Shown piece by piece: positions 10,670 through 22,530 of a stretch of 64,000 bases of DNA. This DNA comes from Maratus speciosus (lineage: Eukaryota > Arthropoda > Arachnida > Araneae > Salticidae). The notes under the pieces are model-generated. The model did no database searches, was not told the origin of the DNA, and saw only the letters and a program-made list of their open reading frames with translations. A program made the translations under genes and the position numbers. The stretch lies in contig OZ010794.1 in assembly GCA_963932465.1 (NCBI GenBank), positions 443,363,502 through 443,427,501 of the forward strand, in the 5' to 3' direction. Numbering within the stretch: the first letter of the stretch is position 1; every line of letters starts with the position of its first letter.

Positions 10670-10736
10670 ATTATATGATAGCCATAAAAAGCTTCAAAAA
10701 GTTAACCAAAGTTTGGAAGATAAGCTGTTAAAATTG
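10670..10736 (+). CDS. TJAP1: TJAP1-like internal exon: coiled coil
   Basis: The acceptor is tttaacag ending at 10669 and the donor is ttg|gtaatc at 10737. The first base completes the Arg codon split from 7360. The remaining 66 nt encode LYDSHKKLQKVNQSLEDKLL and KL, ending on a codon boundary (phase 0). The NQSLEDKL segment corresponds to NQELEDKL in the vertebrate protein as I remember it. The exon is short (67 nt) but both splice sites, the phase and the similarity agree. Confidence 0.85.
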
Positions 10737-11259
10737 GTAATCTTGTTATCTTTATTTATTATCACAGTACTATAGTATATTTATAAACGCCATTGTCTTA
10801 CCCTCCTCTTTTTTCTCTTCACTAAATAATGACAATGTAAAATGAATTAAAATATTTTATTTTAATTTGGAAACCTCCCTATATAGTTGTTGTGAATTTC
10901 CTGCATGTGTAGGCTTATCTCAAAAGAGAAACTATCTAAGAGACTTCCCTGCTTTTGGCTAGAGCCTAAAAGAATACCTCAATAAAATAGTAAATTAAAA
11001 GATTCAGAATTTTTTATTTAAAATTTTTTAATACATTAATATACTAATTTTTAATATACTAATATGTATAAGCTTTTGTATATTGGTACACATTCTGGGT
11101 GATGTATTTTGAATAAATTGTATGCTGTGGGTTTTTTCATTTCCAATGATAAATTGAATTTCAATTGATATATTAATAAAATAGTTGTAATCCATGTCTT
11201 AACTTACATTTCGAGCTCTACAAAGAGGAGGAAGGAGGAATAAATTTTACAAAATAATT

Positions 11260-11945
11260 TCCTTTTGGAGAATTCAGATATAAATAATAAAATTTTGTAT
11301 TTAATAACTTAAGATTGCTGCATAAATTAATTGTGTGCAATTTAAGAAAAAATACATTAATTACTGTACGGATTAACTTATGTCTGTCTAGACATACTTA
11401 ATTTGCCCTGATTTTAAATTGAATTGTAGCTCCGACCGTAAAATGTTACATATATATAAACTCTGTTTATGGCATCAGATGCCGCCATCCGAAGAATCTA
11501 CAATAGTCTTTTTCCAAATTTTATCCGGTCAAAGGTCCATTCCTCCTTCAGACTTCTATCCCTCATTGCCTTAAAATGTTAAATTTAATAATTATGAATT
11601 TTTTGTCATTTTTTTTATAAACATATTTTAAAAGTCTCATAATAATATAATATGCAATCAGTATTATGCGATAATCGCATAATATCGCAGTATAATATAT
11701 TGCATAACCAATTTTGAAAATTCAAGAATAAGCAGTAAAATTTTGTATTTAATAACTTTTTAGCAATTGTTTAAAAAATGTGTTCAATTCATGAAAAAAT
11801 GTATTAATTACTCTTCAGATTAAAGTATGCCTAGACATACTTTAAATTTCTCTATATTAGAAGTGAATTGTAGATTCAACTGTAAAATGTTAAAATTAAT
11901 ATTAATCTTTTGTCATTTTTTTTATAACATATGTTGTACATAACA
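11260..11945. repeat. Direct duplication of about 440-bp period
   Basis: The words aaaattttgtatttaataact, attaattact, tctagacatact (cctagacatact in the second copy), gaattgtag and tgtaaaatgtta occur in the same order from about 11289 and again from about 11730. Both are followed by ttttgtcattttttttata. This is a two-copy diverged tandem repeat in the intron. Confidence 0.65.
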
Positions 11946-12255
11946 ATTGCAAATGCTTTTTTTAACCATTATACATTCATTGTTAATTGTCTGTGCATAT
12001 TATGTACTTTTTATGCAACAATATATAACTCATTCATTAAAAGTGTGCTGAAAGATTGACATTAGTTCTTGAGTTAGGGTAGCCATAAAATTTGTGTAAT
12101 ATGAGACCAAAAATACTCCTTTCCTTGTATTCAGAACATTCAAAAACCAGAAGTTGAAAGTTTTCATGAATCCAGTACTTTCTTCTTATGGCTACATAGA
12201 GGAAAATAAAAATTTAAATATGATTTTTTTTTTCATATCTTTAGAAAGATATTAT

Positions 12256-13330
12256 TAAGGATCGACCGAAACAGGTTTTTAATCCCAAACCAAATTTTGA
12301 TAGTCTTCCTAATTTCGTCCAAAAATGAAAATGTCCCCCAAAATGTTTTTTTTTATATTATTAATACATACATAATTATTAATTATAAGTGTATAGAAAC
12401 ACATTTCTAACCAACAAACAAACATGCATATATTTATATGTATGTGTGTATATAAGTTTCAAACAAAACAAATAACTTTTATATTTTATTGCTTTATGAC
12501 AACCAATAATCATAGGCATTTATCAATAATGAAATAACAATGTAGTTAAATAACGGGGAACAAGTTCAATAATGAACATTTAATTTTTTAAATATACACA
12601 TCTTTTCAGTTATTTGATATTTTGCATTTAAATTAATTGAAATAAACTAATTAAAAGTTTGTTTTTAGAAATGAACATAAAGTATGTTTTAATAAAAGAA
12701 ATAACCATTGTATAATTTATAATTAATATATGTTTAGTAGAGACTTAAATATAGGTACGATATATATGCTTAAATAAATATTTGCTTACTTCCTCCCAGT
12801 ACCCCCTCTCCTTAAGAAAGTTTTGAAATTGTTCTGCCATTTGAAAATTTTATCTCTGAGGCCCAAGTTGGCTCACTGTGCCTCTGACCAAAACTTTTTA
12901 TTTTCATGAAAAATAAAATGTAATTAATTCATAAACACAGGATAACACTTTCTAAAAGAGCATTCAAAACACTTCTGTGGTTTCAAACTAAAAATCTCTT
13001 ATTGCTGTTAAGTCTGCAGCTTTTAAAAGAGCACATGAAAAGTATCTTCAAAGTTTAGTCATATATGCATTGTTTGCTTTTTAATTTGCATTCATGCCTT
13101 GAGTCAGTCATGACTGGTAATTATAATCAGTGAAATTCATAGCAATAAATAAAGATTGTCCCATTTGAGCTGATACAGCTTAAATCAATGAGTAATGTTG
13201 AAATTTTCCGAAGGAAGAAACAAGATTTTTAGAATATAAATAGTTTTGGTCCAGCCGAGTTTTCAGCAGCATTTTCGGCGAAACTCAGATTTTGGGATGA
13301 AGATTTAACCGAATTTTTGGTCAAGCTCTA
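12256..13330. mobile_element. hAT-like non-autonomous element
   Basis: The element begins TAAGGATCGACC and ends GGTCAAGCTCTA, imperfect inverse ends. It is flanked by gatattat (12248-12255) and ggtattat (13331-13338), a 7 of 8 target duplication. Subterminal sequence is also loosely inverted (ccgaaacagg.. versus ..gccgagttttcagcag). Its 1,075 bp contain no transposase frame. The 8-bp duplication favours hAT. Confidence 0.7.
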
Positions 13331-13552
13331 GGTATTATTTACATTATTTTAAATTTATTATTATGCAACACAAAAATTTTTATTAAAAAAACAACTTTTA
13401 CAGTCTATTAAGATTTAACTATACTTCAGTATTCAAGAGTATCTTTTAATTAGGAGTTAAAGTATTAGTATTAAAGATCTGTTTTTTGGGAATAAAAAAA
13501 CGATATAACTATTTAATTTTTTTTTTTTTAAATTATGTTAATTTATTTTTAG

Positions 13553-13660
13553 GTTGACAAGTTTGAAACAGAAAAAAGTGCATTAACCAAAGATGTTGCA
13601 GATCTCACAACACGCTTAGTTGAAGCGCGTTTATCAATAAATGATTTAGAAGAGCAAAAT
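13553..13660 (+). CDS. TJAP1: TJAP1-like internal exon: coiled coil
   Basis: The acceptor is tttttag ending at 13552 and the consensus donor aat|gtaagt starts at 13661. The exon is exactly 36 codons, phase 0 at both ends, and encodes VDKFETEKSALTKDVADL followed by TTRLVEARLSINDLEEQN. This aligns with the vertebrate TJAP1 stretch containing EIVELTNKLLDAKNTINKL. It is the end of the continuous coiled coil before the conserved DCN motif of the next exon. A 14-kb intron follows. Confidence 0.9.
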
Positions 13661-15370
13661 GTAAGTAATTTTTATATCTCAAAATTATTACTTTTTGTTA
13701 AAACACATGTTATACAAGTTTAAGTTTTTTAAGATTAAATAACTTCAAATTACCAGTCATTAATCTTTTTAAATTATAGTTATTGTTCTAAAAAAAAAAT
13801 CTCATTTTTTATAGAAATTTGAATGTATCATTATAAAATTTCATATTGTAGTTATTGCCAAAATGTTTGTTGAGGGTTTCTGTGGAGACCAGAAAAATTT
13901 TTGGTGTCAGTATGTCTCATTGATAACTGCCACAAAATGCATCCGATTAAGTTGTAATTAGGTAGATATGTTGGTGAGGTATCCGGAATAAGCTGTATAG
14001 TTTTTGGTTCATCCGTTTGAAAAATATGAAACATTTTGTTTTATATCATAATGCTTTTCCCTAGGAATTCTGACATTTTTCATATTTTATCATTTATTGA
14101 AATGAAAATGGCACATTTGATGAGTTGATTTAAATATTAGTTTATGGATGCTATATTTCTACTATGAGATGTTTTAAATTAATCAAATCAGTTTGAAAAT
14201 TGGTAATTTTCTCAACCATCCACAATTCTCTGTATATGATTTTATGGAGTTTTGTGCACATATTTAAAAAATGTAAAGCATTTGTACAATTTTGAAATAA
14301 GTATGTCTTTTTCCTGTTTTTATTTAATGGTCGCCTAGCAACTGAATTTCATAACATATATCAGAAAGAGAAAATTAAGTAAAATCAGGTTGACATTCTT
14401 AAAAGTTGGATTTTCTCAATTTTTGGAAAATCTTATTTGCTTAGAAATATACAAATAATCTAACATTATTAATTGCAGATTTCAGAATATTGGATATTGT
14501 GTGAAGTGGAGTGAAAATTTAAACATATTGCATAAGTTATGTTGAGGCACTGATCTGAAGATTTACTAGTCTAATCTTCATTTGTATTTCCAATTACATA
14601 TCAATGTTGCATACCATTGCTTTAAATTGTGAGCTGATGTTTACATAATTTAAGAACTTTTGCTTAATTTGTATGACCAATAACTCATGCATCATTTGAG
14701 AATGTGGTCTCCTTATCTAAATATGTTGTGAGTTATTACTTTAAGCGATGACTTTTTGCACATTTGAGTAAAAAGACTACAAAAAACAAAAAAGATGAAG
14801 AAAACAGTTATGTACTTGATATAACCACCAAATGAAATATGATCTAATTGTGTATCTGTTATAGTTTCTTAAGTGTTGATTATTAAATCCTCTTTTTATT
14901 CAATTAAGTCTTCAAATATTAGCAAATCATTTTTAATCTTATGAATGGTAAAAGATAAAAATAATCATGTGTATTTTGTTTCTAAAATAGTAAGCTGAAA
15001 TCAAACTATATACTTTTAATGATCTTATTTGCCAAAAAAAATTGTTTTTCCCATTATTGTACTTTAAAAGACATGTAATACAGCTCATGTGCATTTAAAC
15101 ATCTTTTTCTTTTATCTAAACATATTTTTATCTGTTCGGCAGCACACTTTTGTAAGGTATTCTTGCTATTTTTTATTTCAATGAAAATAAATAGAGGGCT
15201 AAAAATTTAGATATATGGGTACAGTCGACCAAAAGAAAAGAGAACATACCCCATACATTTTGATCACCAAATAGTCACCAAAAAAGAAAAGAAACAGCCA
15301 TTTGACAGGGAATTATATCTTCTTTAAATTTATCTTTAAAAAAATGAGCTTAGGTTCATCTTGATACTGA
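13661..15370. other. Start of the 14-kb TJAP1 intron
   Basis: No repeat terminus or gene is recognised before the foldback at 15371. Confidence 0.5.
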
Positions 15371-15830
15371 ACTTGTACAAAATCTCTGAAATTTTCAATA
15401 CAGAGACCCAATTTTTACAGCATAATTTGTTATTTCGATAAATTTTACTTCAATCAAATAGTTTGAGTTATAAAGGTTTAAAGTTCAAAATCCTAATATT
15501 AAATTTCTTTTTAATTATTGTGAAACAGATTGTAATGCAGGTAGATTTTGAAGCATAACTCAAACTACTTTATGGAATGAGCTGTAATTTTGCATTCACA
15601 TATTTGAAGCTTCTGCAAATCTATTTATTTTTTTCCCCTTTTAATTATAGGTCATAGTTCATATTTTTCATAACCTAGGAATTTTTTAGGACATCCTTTT
15701 CTAGAAACTTCAAATATCTAAATCTAAAAATTACAGATCATTCCACCTAGTAGGTTTTCAGTTATGCTTAAAAAAATTACCTGCATTGCAATGGGTTTTG
15801 TAATGATTATAGATGAATTCTCATTTTTAA
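15371..15830. mobile_element. Foldback family B, second copy
   Basis: The left half (tctgaaattttcaata, gattgtaatgcaggtag, catatttgaagcttct) and the right half (agaaacttcaaatat, acctgcattgcaatg) are inverse copies meeting near 15640. Words and order match 6186-6900. The right arm appears truncated close to the Tigger insertion point. Confidence 0.65.
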
Positions 15831-16116
15831 ATTATACGTTATACATTATTTTCCTTTTTTTTTAAATCTGAGTTAAAAGAGATTGGAATCAATATATTAC
15901 AGTAAAACCTCTGAATAACAGACACCTTGGGAGCACGGAAACTGTCCACTATTGGGAAAACCTCAGAGATTCAAAAATTGCTAAGTAATGATTAATGTTT
16001 TATTAATTGACTTTTATAGGTCCTAAAACCTTTGTTGTATGATTAATCAGAAATTAAAATTATTTTTTAAGCAATAAAACAGAAATAAAATTGTGCATAT
16101 CTTTATCCACTGTTTA

Positions 16117-17645
16117 TTACAGTCTTACAAAAAAATCTGTTACAAAAGTTTGCTTTTGCTTGCGATTACATGTAATTTGTTTTTCAATGTGACGTTTTAA
16201 CTCTGACAGTAGTTTTAATCCTTCTGAGTCATCTTTTTTTACAAAAAAATTGTGTAACTGCTCACTGTATTTTACCGCTTCTTGGAAATTCTCAATATTG
16301 CAGGAAGCATCCCCAGTTTCAATATCTGTTTCATTATCACTAATAGAGTCAGCTTTTGTCGAAAATTTTGAAGGAATGTAATCGCACACATCAGTTGATT
16401 CTTCTTCAGTAGGTAACTCATTACCCGTATTAATGAAGTTTTCGGCAGTTTCTTCCCTCCTGATACATTTCATTCACTTATTTCACTTAGTTCTTCATTT
16501 GTCGGAAATGTGTGTTTCATTTTCTTTTAATATAAAGCCTGCTTTTCTGAAACATTGTCGTACGCTTTCTGGTTTTATGTTTTTTACAGCTGAGGAAATC
16601 CAAATCACAGCATCGAGAGCATTAACTAACTTTAGGCAGTTCTCAAGTGTATTCATAGAATCTAACTTCAAAAGAATGTGGCTAATAAAAGCTTTCTGTA
16701 CCAGGCTTTAAAATTGTGTATTACACCTTGATCAAGTGGCTGGCATACTGAAGTTGTTTGGGGGGAGAAACACACTTTTAACATTGTCAAATTTCAAATG
16801 TTTTCGATGAGAACTTGCATTGTCTAAAAAGAGAACTTTCTTTATTTTTTCATCCTATTATCAAGGGAAATTAACCATTTGATCATTAAAGGATTGGTCA
16901 TCCACACTTTCTTATTCGGTCTCCACACAATACCAAATTTATTAAATTGAATGTTTTTTGGGAAACACCTGGGTTTCAGAGATTTTCCAATAAGAAGAGG
17001 GATATCAAATTCTCCTGACATTGCAACATAATAAAATAGCTAGTCTCTCTTTTGACATTTTTTCGCCGATACAGTAATCCTTTTTAAAACAGAAAGTCTT
17101 ATTCGGAAAAATTCTGAAAAAGAGTCCGGTGTCATCGGCATTAAAAATGTTTCTCTCCTCATAACCTTCACAAATTGATTGAAGTCGTTCATGCCAATCC
17201 TCCACTTCTTTAAGATCTACAGATTTTGCTTCTCCACATATTGTTTTGAAAGAAATGTTGTGCCGGGATCGGAACTTTTCCAGCCACCCAATGGAAACCT
17301 TAAAATCGTGTAATCCGAGTTCTTCAGTGACTTCTAAAGCCTCTTCCTGAATCAAAGGCCCACTGACAGGAATTTTTTTTAACAAACTGAAGTAAACCAA
17401 TTCAGAATTATAGAATCAATTTCAATGGAATTAGTCTGTCTCAATTTCACATTTTTGGTGTTCTCGTTAGAGCTAGCAATCCACAAATTTCTTATTTTTT
17501 CTTTATTCCGTAAAATCTCTCCCACCTGTGTTTTACCTATTTTAAAACATTCAGCAATTATCTGTAAACTCAATTTCTCTTTCTCAGATACACTTACAAT
17601 TTCAAATTTTTCTTTTAAAGTTAATCGTTTTCTTTTTGAAGCCAT
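16117..17645 (-). pseudogene. Tigger-type (pogo/CENP-B-related) transposase pseudogene
   Basis: On the minus strand the ATG at 17645 opens MASKRKRLTLKEKFEIV, a pogo-type helix-turn-helix start, followed by GKTQVGEILRNKEKI. After a frame shift near 17390 comes a CENP-B-like second DNA-binding segment ([17 protein letters not shown]) and the DDE domain start ([18 protein letters not shown], about 17145-17080), then [11 protein letters not shown] further shift leads to IGKSLKPRCF; the second catalytic block FLDNASSH lies at about 16830-16804. The acidic C-terminal tail is the open frame ending at 16117. Several frameshifts mean it cannot make a whole enzyme. The N-terminal reading frame lies next to the nested insertion, which separates it from its 5' leader (24500-24960). 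Confidence 0.88.
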
Positions 17646-18329
17646 TCTCGAAATAATCACAAACAAGAATCAAACAGTAATCGACATTGCAAAATAGTTT
17701 TTTTCCCTGCTCTTATTGCATTCTTGGCGCCTTTAATTCTCGCTCCCAAAAAGTCAGTATGCAATTTCCCAATTTAAAAAAAAAAATAGTACCGTAAAAT
17801 AGGACTGGGCGATATTAGGATTTCTACATCGCGATGCATCACTGAGGCTAAACCACGATGTTGCGATGCATCACGATGTTAGACTAGGTGTGGACCTCGT
17901 GATTAAACTATTGTTTTATTGCAAAAAAAAAAAAAAAATTATGGCAAGTCATAATAGTTTTCTTTTAATACCTAAACTTCAAAATCCAACTGGGGAATAC
18001 ATATATATATTTTAACCAAGAAAGTTTTAAAAAGTAGTAGTGAAGGGGGATGCACTTCTCACTGTATGTGTCCATGATTCAACTGATAACATGAAAAGAA
18101 CCCCCCCCCCCCCTTATTTTTTTCAAATAATTATTCTTCAAAACTCTAGATTTCTAAGTGATGGTGAATTTCGGGAGTGGCCTGGGTGGAAAATTTTCTC
18201 CTTAGAGCATTAAATTGTCTTTGATTTGTGAATTGATGCTTGGTAATATATTAAAACTGAAAATTGCTCCCCCCCCCATATTTAAGATTTAAAAGCTTTA
18301 ATTGTATATAAAAAAAAATAATCATAAAT

Positions 18330-21300
18330 GTAAAGGATGTAAAAGGATTATCATATAACAACTTTAAATGGGATTTTGTTCAGAAAGCAAAAATGTGGAT
18401 AAGAATATTATGTGTTTGATTTACAAAAACATTCAAACTAAATCCATAAAAAGCAGCATTCCTTTATAATTAAAAAATAATAGAAATTAATATAAACTTC
18501 AAATTAATTACAAAATAAAAATTCAGAAGAGAAGGTCTCTTACTCCTTACCAGCACCTAAGAATTAAAAAATTTGCAAGTTGATACTCCTTCCTTTTTAT
18601 ACAAGAAAATTTCCTGCAAAATACTCAATATTGAGGCATTGAGGTACTCAATATTGAATACTCAATACTGAGGTAATTCTGCTAATAATTCATTTCATAA
18701 TATTTAAAAAAATCACAAAATTATAGTAAAATTTATAGATCTATATGTTTAGGTTTGAGAAAACATATATGTATAAGTAAAATAATAATTAATCTGATGG
18801 ATGTAAAAGGATTATCACATAGTTACTTTTTTACAAATTACAAATAAATAAAATTAAAGTAAAATGTATACACTGAGATGTTTAGGATAGAAAAAATATA
18901 TTTGTACATAAAGAATAATCAATACTTTAAAGGATGCAAAAAGATTGCCATATAGTCACATCTTGAAAAAAAGATCTTGTTTAAAAAGAAAACACAACAA
19001 TCAAGCATAAAATTACTTATCACTTATCCTAGCACTCTCAGCCCTCTTTAAACTCAAATGCCAAATACTTTGCATACTGATCCCCTTCTCCCTCCTCATC
19101 AGAATTTTTTTTCAAAATACCATGTACAAAAGTAATGAAATTTAGCGGAGTCTTAAAGAAGGGAAGGGTTGTAAAGGGGGAAGAGAAACTATAAAATTAG
19201 AGTGCACTTTAGATATTTAAGATTTAAAATATTAAATGTACAAAAAGAAATATTCACTAATTTAAAGGATGTAAAAAGATTATAAATACTTCCAGTTTCT
19301 TAAATTAAAATATAAAGTTCAATAAAATTAGAATAAAATTTATATATTTTGATTTTAAAGATTGAAAAAATATATATGTACATTAGAAATAATCATTAAT
19401 GTAAAGGATGTAAAATGATTGTCATATGATCTGATTACACCTAAATAAGATTTTGTAATGTGTTTATAAAGCAAATACTCAAATAATATTGAAGGGTTGT
19501 AAATTACAAAAACATTAAATCTTAATCATCAAAATTAACATCAAGGATTAAGTTACATTCTAAAACAGATTTACAAATCTAAGAATATTTATTTCAAATT
19601 AATTAAAAATACAATAGATCCTACAGTTTAAGAAAAAAGTTTTAAAGAAGTAATTTTAAATATTTAATAGAAAGACATTCTCAATCTTTATGATATTAAT
19701 AAAATACTTTGTAGTTAATTAATAAAACTAAATTCAGTCTTAATTGATTTAAAACTAATATGAAGTGGTTTTGAATAAATAATTAAGAATAACACAATAA
19801 TTCTGATTTTCTTAAAATATGTTAAAATATCATTAAAAAATAAACTAAAATAAAAGTTCCTTATTGAAGATAAATTGATTAAAAAAAAAATAAAATGGAT
19901 CATCATACCAAAATAAACAAAAGAAAGAATCAACCGTTCTTTTCTTGTGAACACAAGAAAAATCAGCTGTCACTAGGCCATCACAGGCCATATTTTCTTT
20001 TCAAATAAACATCAACATCATTAAGTTATACCTTGCATTATACTACCCACTGTTCATCATACAGCTGGTATTGATGTCTCTGCCTGCTATTGTTCATTCA
20101 CTTCTTGAATGGGGAGAGAAACCGATGCATGTTTATTCAGGATGGGAAGAGAAACGAAACCGATGTGTGGTTATTCACGAAACCGATGTGTGTTCATTCA
20201 CCAAACCGATGTGTGTTTATTCACGATGGGAAAAGAAAGGGATGGGGAGGAAAAATCCGGTTTTATGCTGAGGAAGGAACTCGTCACCGATGTAATTTGA
20301 TGCATCGGTACGGCTGTAAAAGGATTATAACATGGTTACCTTCTTTCTACAAATTACCAGATACAAAGGACTAAAATGTAATGTACTACTTGCCTTTAGG
20401 AAATATTTCCCTTTTATGAAGTTAAAAAAAAAAAAAAAAAAAAAAAAATCAATAAAATTAGGTTAAAAAATTTATACTGATAATAATCATTTTTTTAAAG
20501 GATGTAAAAAGATTTTCATATCTTAAAAAAGGACTTCATGGAAAAGAAATATGTGGATTAACTCTTAACAATCAAGTATTAAATTTTATAAAAGATTATT
20601 CTTAGATTTATAACTAGTTTCTTATTCATTCCAGATCAATACAAAAATTGAAAATTCAAGGAAGGGGACCCCCCCCCCCCCATTTTGGGGGGAGGGGAGG
20701 GGTGAAACCAATAAAATTGCAGTGCATTTTATATCTTAAGCTGTTTAAGATATAAATTTTTAAATGTGCAATATGAAATAATCATTAGTTTAAAGGATGT
20801 AAAAGGATTATAAACACTTCCATTTTATTTTAGTTTAAAAATAAAACTCAACTAATACAAAAATTGAAGACTTAAGGAGAGGGTAGGCAAATTTCTCCCC
20901 TCCTGGCACTCTCTCTCTCCTTAATTTAAATCAGTGAACCGGTTTCATTCCAAACGATCGCCGATTTTCTGCGCATGCACATTTACTTCCCATGAATGTG
21001 GAAGTTGATTTTCGTGAACCGGCAATCATGGGTTTCAGTTATGTCTCCACATCGGTCAGAACCGATGTCTGGAGATCGGCGAGATGCATTGCAAAACTGA
21101 AGCACCGATGACGACTTAAATCATTTGTAAATTGCCCCTACCTTTTTTATAACAGAGTCTGCAAAATAACCAATATTAAGGCACAGAAATGTTGTGAAAA
21201 ATTCCAAGTACTCCATTTCATAAAATTAAAAAATCCATAAAATTATAATAAAATTTATAGATCAGCATTTTTAAGATTGTGAAAACATAAATATATTTAG

Positions 21301-22530
21301 AAAATAATAATTAAAATAAAGGATGTAAAAGGATTATAACATGGTCACCTTCTTTCTACAAATTGCCAAATACTAAGGCACTGAAATGTAATATGCTTGC
21401 CTTTAGGAAATATTTCCCTTTTATGAAGTAAAAATAAAAGAAAATCAATAAAATTAGATTAAAATTTATATACTGGTATATTTAAGATTGTGAAAATATA
21501 AGTGTATTTAGAAAATAATAATTGAAATAAAGGATGTAAAAGGATTATAACATGGTTACCTTCTTTCTACAAATTGCCAAATACTAAGGCACTGAAATGT
21601 AATGTGCTTGCCTTTAGGAAATATTTCCCTTTTATGAAGTAAAAATAAAAGAAAATCAATAAAATTAGATTAAAATTTATATACTGGTATGTTTAAGATT
21701 GAAAAAATATACATGTTTATAGAAAATAATCATTTTTTTAAAGGATGTAAAAAAGATTTTCACATCTTAAAAAAGGACTCAGTTTAGAAAAGAAATACTG
21801 GGATTAATTCTTAGGAATCAAGTATTAAATTTTAAAAAAGATTAAGAAACTAGTTACAAATCCAATAATATTCATTTCAGATTAATAAAAAATTGAAAAT
21901 TCTAGGAAGGGGAGTCCCCCCCCCCCCCCCCAAAAAAAAAAAAATCTCCCTCTTAAATTGAATGTTAAATAATTTGCTAACTGGTTTTTCCCTGAATTGC
22001 TTCTGCAAAATAAAGGATATTAAAGACATGAAATGTCGTAGACATTTGTAATTTTTTCCATTTACAGGGGGGGGGGGGGGGGTGAAACCAATAAAATTGC
22101 TATAGATTGTACATCTTTAGCTGTTTAAGATATAAAATATTAAAAGTGCAATAAGAAATAATCATTAATTTAAAGGATGTAAAAGGATTATAAATACCTC
22201 CATTTTATTTTAATTAAAATAAAAATCAATAAAATAAGAGTAAAATTTCTATATTTACATTTTTAAGATTGAAAAAATATATAAGTACCTAATAAATAAA
22301 AATTAATTAAAAGGATGTAAAAGGATTGTCATATGGTCACACCGTGAAATTTGATTTCAATTGATTAAAAGTAATGAGGAATATTTTTAAAATAAATAAC
22401 TAGAAATATAATAATTAAGATGTTATCAAAATATAGTGCAACATCATTGAAAAATAAACTGAAATAACAGTTGCTTAATAAAGATAAAGTAATTAAAAAA
22501 AAAAAAAAATGGATGCAAATGGATTATAAC
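18330..22530 (+). repeat. Amplified internal repeat of the hAT element (core taaaggatgtaaaaggatta)
   Basis: At least twelve near-identical copies of the core occur in one orientation, at about 18331, 18797, 18927, 19263, 19402, 20497, 20791, 21317, 21529, 21739, 22171 and 22313, with weaker ones near 20314 and 22509. Around them a longer unit recurs (aataaaattag..aaaatttata, gaaaatata, ggttaccttctttctac, gcctttaggaaatatttccc). Two 212-bp units at 21317 and 21529 are almost identical, so part of the amplification is recent. Poly(C)/poly(G) blocks followed by ggtgaaaccaataaaattg occur at about 20680 and 22082. Confidence 0.85.
20109..20230 (+). repeat. Short minisatellite, aaccgatgtgtgtttattcac type
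   Basis: Four to five units containing aaaccgatg and gt(t/g)tattcac, 24-45 bp apart, lie inside the hAT element. Further single ccgatg/catcgg words cluster at 20940-21115 and 22940-23110, GC-richer islands that resemble the element's subterminal sequence. Confidence 0.75.

Noticed and set aside
20109..20230. CRISPR-like short repeats
   Set aside because: Spacing and unit sequence are irregular, it lies in an animal hAT element, and there are no cas genes.
20071..20374. Overlapping open frames inside the hAT element
   Set aside because: They arise from the aaccgatgtgtgtttattcac minisatellite, where several frames stay open at once.
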